A stretch of 5,119 nucleotides of DNA from Bacillota bacterium (GTDB lineage: Bacteria > Bacillota > Clostridia > Saccharofermentanales > UBA5734). Where the stretch lies: the NCBI GenBank assembly GCA_023438965.1, contig JAEXPB010000458.1:1-5119 (forward strand), written 5' to 3'. Numbering within the stretch: the stretch's first letter is position 1; each line of letters opens with the position of its first letter. Below are positions 1 to 5,119 of the stretch, in pieces. The translations under genes and the position numbers were made by a program. Under the pieces are notes generated by a model. That model saw only the letters and a program-made list of their open reading frames with translations. It did no database searches and had not been told where the DNA came from.

Positions 1-1806
1 ATTGTAGACATGGTAGCCGATCGGCACCCCCAGCGCCTTTTGCAAGGCGATCGGACCGTCGATCCAATCCCGCGGTCCGGGCGGCACCTCCGGCCGGATG
101 CTGACCGGGATCGGCTCTTTGTCCGGATTGCCGTTCGGCAGCCAGTCCATGATCCAGAACGGCACGTCGCGCATCCAGGCCGGCGTGTCGGGCCGGCCGT
201 CCAGGGTCCGGTCCGGCAGCCAGGTTGCCTTCTGCCGGATAAAGTCGCGATAGATCAATGTCGCATCATACCAATCGCCGCTGAACAGCTGCCACACGGC
301 CTCACCGGACAGGTTGAAGCTGTTGCCGGCCAGACCGAGCCCCTCAGCCGGATATTCCCAGCGAATCGTCCCGAGTTCCGCGTCCGGCAGCGTGGTCCAG
401 CTGATATCCTTGCGGCAGCCTTCGGAATCGTGGATGCTGGCATAGAAGCCGTTCCGGCCTGACTGGCCCGGCCGCCAGGCTGCGAAGCAGGGCAGGCCGA
501 TCGTATAAGCCGGATAGATGCAGGACATATGGCTGCCATGCCGGCAGGCATCCGGCTGCACGATGCCGGAGGTGACCGGCTGGAGCAGATCCCACTCCCC
601 CTGGTTGAACCAGACCTGCGGATAGGCGCAGGACAGGACAGAATAGGACGGATGCTGATTATTCACGCGGGTTGTCCAGGTCAGACGGTTCTGCGCCGGG
701 TCGGCGATAACGGTCAATCGGACGGAAAGCTCACAGACGCGACGGCCTTGCAATAGCGGATCGCTGAAGGTCAGGTCCAGGCGTTCCGCAGCCTGGCGAA
801 CCTGAATCCGGCCCCAACCGGCGTCCGAGTTCAGGTGGAGGACCTGATGCTCGGCAAGATTCAGGACTTTCAAATCAAAGAGCGGCCGGGCTGGCAAGCC
901 GGCGTAGATCGGTGTCTCACCATAGATGGCCGCCAGGGCCAGGCCGTCGGTTTTACGGCGCAGCGTGACGGACAGCGTGCCGCTGCGGAAGGTCAGCTCG
1001 GATGAGGCTGACAGAGGAGCGGCAACCGGGGACTGGGTAACCTGCAGCGGGGCAGCCTGCGTGGCCAGCTGCCGGAACAGGACCGGCAGAGCCTCGCCTG
1101 AGGTCCAGGGCGCCAGGCTCAGCCAGGCTGACAAGGGCGCCGCGTGATCAAAGATCGCCAGATCGGCGCGAAAGCCGAGCAGGTCGAAGAACGGCGCCAG
1201 GTTCGCCGTTGGGTTGCCCGCTTCGGTGAATAACCGGATCCGGCCGCTGTTCCCGACCGCCAGGCTATGCTGGTCATCGTGCAAGGCGACGGCATCGCGG
1301 AAAGCCAGCGGTTCGCTCATGTGCGCCACCTGGCCGTCCCAATGCGGCAGACAGCCATGGTATCCGGTCAGGTCAGCCGACTCGACAGCCATATCCAACC
1401 AGCGCAGTGACTCGACGTTCATGGCGGTCAGACCGGTGAACCAGGTGCGGATCTGCAGCGCCGAGCAATCGGCGTGGCAGTCCAGCTGGTAGACGACCGC
1501 CGCTTCCGGCTGACCGTCGCCGGCAGCCAGCGGAGTGCGGATGAGCACGGTCTCGACCGCCGATGCAGCGGTCGGCGGCAGGATCGCCAGGGTCGAAGCA
1601 GCCGTGAAGAACGGCCATTCGCCCAGCTGACCCCAGGTGTTGAAACGGCCAGGCTGCCCGAAGCTCCGGGCGCCGTCCTGCAGGCGGATGTCGGCCGTGC
1701 CGCCGTCCGCATAGCAGATGCTCAGGTGCAAGCTGTTCGATTCCGGCTGGATATCGCCATGAATCGTGCCTTGATGGCAGTGCAAAGTGAACCCTTGATT
1801 GGCCAT
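1..1806 (-). CDS. DUF6259-like glycoside-hydrolase-like protein, N-terminal 602 residues (C-terminus beyond left edge)
   Basis: The frame is open from an ATG at 1806 to the window edge (602 codons, no stop). The start is fixed by a GGAGGG site 8 bases upstream. No signal peptide or membrane segment is visible; the N-terminus (MANQGFTLHC) is polar, so a cytoplasmic location is inferred. Residues 1 to about 500 are rich in alternating beta-type sequence and aromatic residues, as in beta-sandwich domains that precede a catalytic barrel. Near 394-470 a tract runs from AYPQVWF through GFYASIHDSEG. Near 508-531 comes GDWYDATLIYRDFI followed by a W-L-P turn, then PAWMRDVPFWIMDW (542-555) and GVPIGYHVYN at the edge. 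This order resembles DUF6259 proteins and related TIM-barrel glycosidases, where such a tract leads into the barrel. Recognition is by remembered pattern only, and no catalytic acid can be named because most of the putative barrel is missing. It follows murQ by 45 bases, so a role in supplying or trimming amino-sugar glycosides is inferred. It could instead act on an unrelated glycan. Confidence 0.8.
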   Translation of the reverse strand, partial: MANQGFTLHCHQGTIHGDIQPESNSLHLSICYADGGTADIRLQDGARSFGQPGRFNTWGQLGEWPFFTAASTLAILPPTAASAVETVLIRTPLAAGDGQPEAAVVYQLDCHADCSALQIRTWFTGLTAMNVESLRWLDMAVESADLTGYHGCLPHWDGQVAHMSEPLAFRDAVALHDDQHSLAVGNSGRIRLFTEAGNPTANLAPFFDLLGFRADLAIFDHAAPLSAWLSLAPWTSGEALPVLFRQLATQAAPLQVTQSPVAAPLSASSELTFRSGTLSVTLRRKTDGLALAAIYGETPIYAGLPARPLFDLKVLNLAEHQVLHLNSDAGWGRIQVRQAAERLDLTFSDPLLQGRRVCELSVRLTVIADPAQNRLTWTTRVNNQHPSYSVLSCAYPQVWFNQGEWDLLQPVTSGIVQPDACRHGSHMSCIYPAYTIGLPCFAAWRPGQSGRNGFYASIHDSEGCRKDISWTTLPDAELGTIRWEYPAEGLGLAGNSFNLSGEAVWQLFSGDWYDATLIYRDFIRQKATWLPDRTLDGRPDTPAWMRDVPFWIMDWLPNGNPDKEPIPVSIRPEVPPGPRDWIDGPIALQKALGVPIGYHVYN

Positions 1807-1814
1807 GATTGTTT

Positions 1815-1820
1815 CCCTCC
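1815..1820 (-). promoter_or_regulatory. Shine-Dalgarno site of the DUF6259-like gene
   Basis: GGAGGG on the minus strand, 8 bases before the ATG at 1806. It is a strong site at near-optimal spacing. It also argues against the ATG at 1822, which lies upstream of it in another frame and opens only a 149-codon shadow frame. Confidence 0.8.
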
Positions 1821-1830
1821 ATTTATGTCA

Positions 1831-1846
1831 GCCGGCTAAGACCGGC
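1831..1846 (-). other. Small stem-loop between murQ and the downstream gene
   Basis: GCCGG and CCGGC form a 5-bp GC stem around a 6-base loop, 5 bases after the murQ stop codon. There is no following T tract, so it is not an intrinsic terminator. It could be an RNA-processing or stability element within an operon, or chance in GC-rich DNA. Confidence 0.25.
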
Positions 1847-1851
1847 CCGCA

Positions 1852-2775
1852 CTATTTGAGTGCCAGGGCCTGACGCAGGTAACCGCCGCCGGCCTGCAGC
1901 CGTCGACGGGCTTCATCAGCGCCGATGCCGGCCATTTCCATCAGGATCGCAACCTTCAATTCACCGCCGGCAGCCATCAACTGGCGGCTGGCTGCAGCGG
2001 GATCGGTCTGACCGGTGGCTTCCGCAAATATCCGCAGCGTGCGCCGGCTCAGTTTATAGTTGGATCCCCGGACATTGACCATGAGATTGCGGTAGACATG
2101 GCCCATTTGCACCATCGCCAGCGTCGATACCATATTCAGGACCAGCTTCTGCGCCGTGCCGCCCTTCAAACGGGTGGAGCCCATGATGGCCTCCGGTCCG
2201 CTGTCGACTTCAATCGCCACGTCAGCAAAGGCGCTGAGCCGGGCCTGCTTGTTGCAGGACAGGGCAATGGTGCCGGCACCGATCTGTGCCGCATGTTGCA
2301 GGGCGCCGATGCAATAGGGTGTTCGGCCGCTGGAAGCGATGGCCAGGACCACATCGGCCGGACGCAAGCCAAAGGCTGCCAGATCGCGACCAGCCTGACC
2401 GGCGTCATCCTCGCAGCCCTCAACCGGGGTGAAGACGGCGGCCCGCCCGCCGGCCATGACGCAGGTCACCTGGTCAGCCGGCACGCCAAAGGTCGGCGGA
2501 CATTCGGCGGCGTCCATGAAGCCCAGGCGGGCGCTGGTGCCGGCGCCGACATAGACCAGGCGGCCGCCGGCCTTGAACCGGGCGACGACCAGATCGACGG
2601 CGCGGGCGATGGAGTCGGCCTCGGCGGCGACACGGGCTGGCACTTCCTGGTCCAGGTTGTTCATTCGCCGAACCATTTCCAGGGTGGAAAGCAGATCCAG
2701 ATCCGCCGTCAGTGGATTGACCTGTTCGGTATGCAGCAGCTCCAGGGCTTCCGGAACCGCGGATTGATCATTCAT
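1852..2775 (-). CDS. murQ: N-acetylmuramic acid 6-phosphate etherase MurQ
   Basis: MurQ cleaves the lactyl ether of MurNAc-6-phosphate, giving GlcNAc-6-phosphate and D-lactate in the cytoplasm during peptidoglycan recycling or MurNAc use. The 307-residue length matches the family. An N-terminal TEQVNPLTADLDLLST stretch (17-32) is typical. The SIS sugar-isomerase fold carries GAGTSARLGFMDAAECPPTFG-type signature residues at 77-97, IASSGRTPY at 146-154 and GPEAIMGSTRLKGGTAQK at 193-210. E91 corresponds to E. coli Glu83 and E122 to Glu114, the catalytic residues, so the enzyme should be active. The C-terminal helical part (about 240-307) has the usual LKVAILMEMAGIGADEAR pattern. The signature here reads KGG where many homologues have KAG, a mild change. 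The ATG lies inside the last codons of the upstream kinase gene (8-base overlap) with AAGGAG 11 bases upstream, which suggests translational coupling. Identification is firm. Confidence 0.97.
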   Translation of the reverse strand: MNDQSAVPEALELLHTEQVNPLTADLDLLSTLEMVRRMNNLDQEVPARVAAEADSIARAVDLVVARFKAGGRLVYVGAGTSARLGFMDAAECPPTFGVPADQVTCVMAGGRAAVFTPVEGCEDDAGQAGRDLAAFGLRPADVVLAIASSGRTPYCIGALQHAAQIGAGTIALSCNKQARLSAFADVAIEVDSGPEAIMGSTRLKGGTAQKLVLNMVSTLAMVQMGHVYRNLMVNVRGSNYKLSRRTLRIFAEATGQTDPAAASRQLMAAGGELKVAILMEMAGIGADEARRRLQAGGGYLRQALALK

Positions 2776-3739
2776 GATTGATGAATCTCCTTATCGATCG
2801 GGCGAAATTCAACTTGAACTCCGGTCCCGGTTCTTCGCCCACCAGATACGCGGCTTCCAGCGCGGCGCCATAAATTGGCGGCAGGTCAGGGCGGATCAGC
2901 ATAAACCGGTCGTCCAGGCAGTGCTGTACGCCGGCTTGCATTTTACCTTTACGGTCCCACTGGGCACCGGTGATCACAACCTTGAATGGTGTGGCATTCA
3001 AGTAGCGGCTGCCGGTCAGCAGCATTTGCGCCAGCTGGTTCGTGCAGCCGTCGAGAATCTGGCCGGCGATGGCATCGCCGTCCTCGGCGGCATCGATGAC
3101 CAGCGGCGCCATCGACGCGATCAGGCGTTTGCCGCCGGCATAGATGTCCGGCACAGCTTGCACCAGCGGTTTGCCGATCAAATAAGCCAGACGGGACACC
3201 AGACTGGTCATTTCGCCCCGGCCGTCGATCGCCATCAAAGCATATTTCAAGCCCAGCCGGCCCATATCGAAACTGCTGCCTTCATCACCGAGCAGATAGC
3301 CCCAGCCGCCGACCTGGTTAATGGCGCCGCCGCAGCGGACAAGGGCGATCGAGCCGGTGCCGGCGATCAGGGAGATGCCGTCCTCCTGGCCGATGCCGCC
3401 GGTCAAGGCGTTGATCGCGTCGCTGCTGTTGTCCAGGTGGCGCGCACCAGGCAGAAGATCGCGCAGCACACTGTAGTAGCGCTTCTGGTTCTCACCGACC
3501 CAGCCGCCGGCAAACCCGGCATAGACCGAAAGCAGCTCGGTCGCAAGCCCGCCGTGCGCCTGAAGGATCTGGTTGAACATCTCCTGAAGATTGGCGGCCG
3601 CTTGCCGGGAGCCGATTTCGTTCGGATTGGCCGGCCCGCCGGCGACATGGTTCAGAACCGTGCCATCCGGCCGGAGCAACACTGTGTCGCTACGTTCGGC
3701 GTCGCCGTCGACGGCCAGGATTAAATCGTTCCAGGACAT
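2768..3739 (-). CDS. BadF/BadG-family sugar kinase paralogue with degenerate ATP-site motifs
   Basis: This is a 323-residue member of the BadF/BadG/BcrA/BcrD ATPase family (ASKHA fold), colinear with the kinase at 3851-4849. Conserved parts are an AGTGS phosphate-2 motif (126-130), GGWGYLLGDEGS (144-155), a catalytic-type aspartate in NSSDA (D107) and the C-terminal PPIYGAALEA. Two nucleotide-site motifs are altered. Phosphate-1 reads DGDAERSD (11-18) instead of DGGxTKTD, and the adenosine motif reads TGAQW (257-261) instead of xGGxW. The frame is undamaged, so selection seems to have kept the protein. It may be a weak kinase, a pseudo-kinase or a sugar-binding partner or sensor. The start at 3739 is chosen because AAGGTGAT lies just upstream at good spacing; an in-frame ATG at 3754 would add five residues but has no Shine-Dalgarno site. 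It overlaps murQ by 8 bases, which ties it to MurNAc metabolism. A simple MurNAc or GlcNAc kinase is the conservative call. Confidence 0.9.
   Translation of the reverse strand: MSWNDLILAVDGDAERSDTVLLRPDGTVLNHVAGGPANPNEIGSRQAAANLQEMFNQILQAHGGLATELLSVYAGFAGGWVGENQKRYYSVLRDLLPGARHLDNSSDAINALTGGIGQEDGISLIAGTGSIALVRCGGAINQVGGWGYLLGDEGSSFDMGRLGLKYALMAIDGRGEMTSLVSRLAYLIGKPLVQAVPDIYAGGKRLIASMAPLVIDAAEDGDAIAGQILDGCTNQLAQMLLTGSRYLNATPFKVVITGAQWDRKGKMQAGVQHCLDDRFMLIRPDLPPIYGAALEAAYLVGEEPGPEFKLNFARSIRRFINHE
2787..2792 (-). promoter_or_regulatory. Shine-Dalgarno site of murQ, inside the upstream kinase gene
   Basis: AAGGAG on the minus strand, 11 bases before the murQ ATG, slightly longer than optimal. 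It is formed by an AGG-AGA arginine codon pair near the end of the kinase gene. The position fits coupled translation of kinase and MurQ. Confidence 0.7.
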
Positions 3740-3743
3740 GACC

Positions 3744-3751
3744 ATCACCTT
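3744..3751 (-). promoter_or_regulatory. Shine-Dalgarno site deciding the start of the second kinase
   Basis: AAGGTGAT on the minus strand has GGTGAT complementary to the 16S 3' end (ATCACC), 4 bases before the ATG at 3739. It lies downstream of the alternative ATG at 3754, whose own upstream sequence (CAAGTCAAGTCAGA) has no ribosome-binding match. The shorter start is therefore preferred. Confidence 0.6.
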
Positions 3752-3754
3752 CAT

Positions 3755-3850
3755 TCTGACTTGACTTGGCTTAATATAATTGTAACAAAAATTTTACCTG
3801 TTGCGTGACCCGGTTGTCCGCCGGCGCCTGCATCAGCTGACAGCCGGTTG
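3755..3850 (-). promoter_or_regulatory. AT-rich intergenic region between the two kinases, possible internal promoter or operator
   Basis: This is the largest gap in the window and contains its only clear AT-rich island (about 3770-3797). On the minus strand a weak sigma-70-like pair is possible: CGGACA (3815-3820) and TAAAAT (3791-3796), 18 bases apart. TACAAT (3779-3784) is another -10-like hexamer without a good -35. An imperfect palindrome, GTAACAAAAATTTTAC, spans 3782-3797 and would overlap the promoter, as an operator might. TTGACA (3849-3854) overlaps the upstream stop codon but has no -10 at the right spacing. CCGGTTGTC occurs at 3810-3818 and 3844-3852, and TCAGCTGA at 3833-3840 is a perfect 8-bp palindrome. 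The compositional contrast is clear; the exact sites are guesses. Confidence 0.35.
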
Positions 3851-4849
3851 TCAAGTTTCCATGGTTGCCGCCAGTGCCGGCAGCGTCGCCCGGAAAGTTT
3901 CATCGAAATCCTCCGGCAGCGGCAACCCTGCCAGGCGCATCGCTTCCATCGCGCTGCCGTAAACCGGCGGCATCTCCGGCGAAATGGCGAGATAACCGTC
4001 GTCCAGACCGGCCAAGACCAGTTTTTTCAACAAGCCGTCATTGGCTTGCCAGAGGCCGCCGGAAAAGACGACCCGATATGGCTGCCCGGCCAAAAATCGG
4101 CTGCCGGATATCAGCAATTGAGCCAACTCGTGCGCGCTGGTCTGCAGGATCTCCTGCGCGGCGGCATCACCGGCGGCTGCGGCTTCGAAAACCAGGCGCG
4201 ACAAAGCCGAAATGTACCGTTTACCGCCTTCATAGATCTCCGGAATCGCCCGATCCACCGGTTGTCCGATCGCGCGGGCAAAAAGGTCGGTCATCAAGGT
4301 TGCCGGCTTCCGGCCGTCCAGGGACTGCAGGACACGGCGCAAGCCCATGCGGCCGATGTCGTAGCCGCTGCCCTCATCGCTGAGCAGATGGCCCCAGCCG
4401 CCGATCTGGTGGAGCTGACCCTGGCTGCGGACAAATAGCGAAGAGCCGGTGCCGGCAATCAGGACCATCCCGTCACCGGAATGCAGGCCGGAGTTCATCG
4501 CGCAGACTGCATCGCTGCCGTTGCCAATGAATGCCCGCGGGAAGAGCTGCTCCAGGAACTGCCGGTAGCGTGGCTTGTTCGATTCGATGCCGCCGCCGGC
4601 CAACCCGGCATGAACGGCAAGAACCGGTGCCGCCGTCCCGCCGAGGTCGCTTAACAACTGCTGGAACAGGTCCCGCAGGGTATCGGTTGATCGTTCGAAA
4701 CCGATCTCACTCGAATTGCTCGGTCCGCCAATCACCCGGTTTACAACCGTGCCGTCCGGTCGGAAGAGGACCAGGTCGGTTTTTGTCGCTCCGCCGTCGA
4801 CGGCGATCAGCAGGATATCATGTTCTGTTGTTTCATTATCGCACTTCAT
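3851..4849 (-). CDS. BadF/BadG-family N-acetylhexosamine kinase, MurK-like
   Basis: A 332-residue cytoplasmic ATP-dependent sugar kinase of the BadF/BadG/BcrA/BcrD family, which includes GlcNAc kinases and the MurNAc/GlcNAc kinase MurK of Clostridium acetobutylicum. Motifs in order are phosphate-1 DGGATKTD (18-25), GGPSNSSEIG (41-50), a catalytic-type aspartate in GSDA (D113), phosphate-2 AGTGS (132-136), GGWGHLLSDEGSGYDIGR (150-167), the adenosine-site SGGLW (263-267) and PPVYGSAMEA near 294-303. All are intact apart from serine 157, where glycine is usual (LLGDEG). With murQ two genes downstream, the expected product is MurNAc-6-phosphate, the MurQ substrate; GlcNAc is the likely alternative substrate. 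The sequence cannot separate these two. The ATG at 4849 has only a weak GAGAAG site 3 bases away, so translation initiation may be modest. It begins 71 bases after the upstream gene and ends 111 bases before the next start. Confidence 0.93.
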   Translation of the reverse strand: MKCDNETTEHDILLIAVDGGATKTDLVLFRPDGTVVNRVIGGPSNSSEIGFERSTDTLRDLFQQLLSDLGGTAAPVLAVHAGLAGGGIESNKPRYRQFLEQLFPRAFIGNGSDAVCAMNSGLHSGDGMVLIAGTGSSLFVRSQGQLHQIGGWGHLLSDEGSGYDIGRMGLRRVLQSLDGRKPATLMTDLFARAIGQPVDRAIPEIYEGGKRYISALSRLVFEAAAAGDAAAQEILQTSAHELAQLLISGSRFLAGQPYRVVFSGGLWQANDGLLKKLVLAGLDDGYLAISPEMPPVYGSAMEAMRLAGLPLPEDFDETFRATLPALAATMET

Positions 4850-4852
4850 GAT

Positions 4853-4858
4853 CTTCTC
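4853..4858 (-). promoter_or_regulatory. Weak Shine-Dalgarno site of the MurK-like kinase
   Basis: GAGAAG on the minus strand, only 3 bases before the ATG at 4849. The spacing is short and the match partial. It is listed because no better site or in-frame upstream ATG is apparent. Confidence 0.35.
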
Positions 4859-4903
4859 ACATTCTCGTCGGTTTCTTGATCTGGAAAAACTTCATTTCAT
4901 CAG

Positions 4904-4928
4904 ACATGCAGGCTAACCGGCTACATGT
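4904..4928 (-). other. Stem-loop spanning the stop codon of the upstream gene
   Basis: On the minus strand ACATGTAG pairs with CTGCATGT (8 bp, one G-U pair) around a 9-base loop, CCGGTTAGC. The 5' arm contains the TAG stop of the upstream gene. A T5 run lies at 4885-4889 but starts 14 bases after the stem, too far for a standard intrinsic terminator. It could reduce read-through, protect the 3' end of the upstream message or be a processing site. Confidence 0.35.
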
Positions 4929-5119
4929 AGTAATCCCAGCGCGGGATGTCTTTCCGCAGGTCCAGGCGGTTCCGCAGCAGGAGGTCGATCGAGGCGTCCA
5001 GGGGCTTGCGCTCCCAGATCTCGGTGATTCCCCAGCGGCGCAGGTCGTCAGCCAGCGCTTCGATCAACAGGTCCCGGCCGGGCGCATCCGGCGCCAGTCG
5101 GCAGGCTTCAAGGTAGCGC
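4921..5119 (-). CDS. Unrecognised protein, C-terminal 65 residues only (start beyond right edge)
   Basis: An open frame enters from the right edge and ends at TAG (4921-4923), giving 65 residues; no start is inside the window. The sequence begins RYLEACRLAP and ends with DLRKDIPRWDYYM. It is mostly helical in character, with charged and leucine-rich stretches (DLLIEALADDLRRWG, then IDLLLRNRLDLR) and an aromatic tail WDYYM. There is no membrane segment and no motif I can assign to a family. Codon use (GC-rich third positions such as CTG, GAC, CGC) matches the neighbouring genes. Its orientation and 71-base distance to the kinase suggest membership of the same operon, though the stem-loop at its stop could separate them. 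No function is proposed. Confidence 0.75.
   Translation of the reverse strand, partial: RYLEACRLAPDAPGRDLLIEALADDLRRWGITEIWERKPLDASIDLLLRNRLDLRKDIPRWDYYM

Noticed and set aside
10..756. Plus-strand open frames near the left edge (150 and 75 codons)
   Set aside because: They are antisense to the continuous 602-codon gene and have no convincing ribosome-binding site or domain pattern.
1373..1822. Minus-strand frame of 149 codons starting at ATG 1822
   Set aside because: It is out of frame with the 602-codon reading that starts at 1806 behind a strong GGAGGG site; its translation is Arg/Gly/His-rich and resembles no protein family.
2098..2781. Plus-strand open frame of 227 codons opposite murQ
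   Set aside because: It is a shadow of murQ, which is firmly identified; the translation is low-complexity G/A/Q/D-rich sequence with no recognisable domain.
2774..3724. Long open frame on the plus strand (316 codons)
   Set aside because: It lies antisense to the kinase gene, whose motifs are clearly real. Long antisense frames are expected in GC-rich coding DNA, and its translation shows no family pattern.
3849..3854. Perfect TTGACA on the minus strand
   Set aside because: It overlaps the kinase stop codon, and the hexamers 16-18 bases downstream are GC-rich (such as GCAGGC), so it has no -10 partner.
3848..4438. Plus-strand open frames opposite the MurK-like kinase (196 and 172 codons)
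   Set aside because: They are antisense to a gene with intact kinase motifs; the translations are Arg/Pro/Gln-rich, as expected from reversed GC-rich codons.
4921..4930. Perfect 10-bp palindrome CTACATGTAG
   Set aside because: It looks like a possible operator, but it consists of the final TAC-ATG-TAG codons of a gene and part of the larger stem-loop; nothing supports a separate binding site.

Overview
The window is GC-rich. All recognisable genes lie on the minus strand, so transcription runs from the high to the low coordinates. In transcription order they are: the C-terminal end of an unrecognised protein (cut by the right edge); a BadF/BadG-family sugar kinase with intact nucleotide-binding motifs; a second, diverged kinase of the same family; MurQ, the N-acetylmuramic acid 6-phosphate etherase; and the first 602 residues of a large protein that looks like a DUF6259-type glycoside-hydrolase-like enzyme (cut by the left edge). 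No RNA gene, insertion sequence, CRISPR array or tRNA was seen.

The gene set points to peptidoglycan amino-sugar salvage. A BadF-type kinase (MurK in Clostridium acetobutylicum is the characterised precedent) would phosphorylate MurNAc and/or GlcNAc at C6. MurQ then splits MurNAc-6-phosphate into GlcNAc-6-phosphate and D-lactate. The glycoside-hydrolase-like protein downstream may release or process the sugar substrate, but its activity cannot be read from the sequence. It shows no signal peptide, which suggests work in the cytoplasm.

Spacing supports an operon. Kinase 2 and murQ overlap by 8 bases, and murQ and the next gene are 45 bases apart. The gap before the first kinase is 71 bases and holds a stem-loop that starts at the upstream stop codon. 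The gap between the two kinases is the largest (about 111 bases with the start chosen here). It contains the only clearly AT-rich patch in the window, so it is the likeliest place for an internal promoter or operator.

The most notable feature is that the second kinase has lost the family's phosphate-binding signature (DGDAERSD where its neighbour has DGGATKTD) and has a changed adenosine-site motif. Its reading frame and the rest of the fold motifs are intact. It may be a pseudo-kinase or a sugar sensor.

Taxonomy is uncertain. Purine-rich Shine-Dalgarno sites and the pairing of MurQ with BadF-type kinases rather than a phosphotransferase system fit a GC-rich Clostridia-like bacterium or a relative, but this is only an inference.
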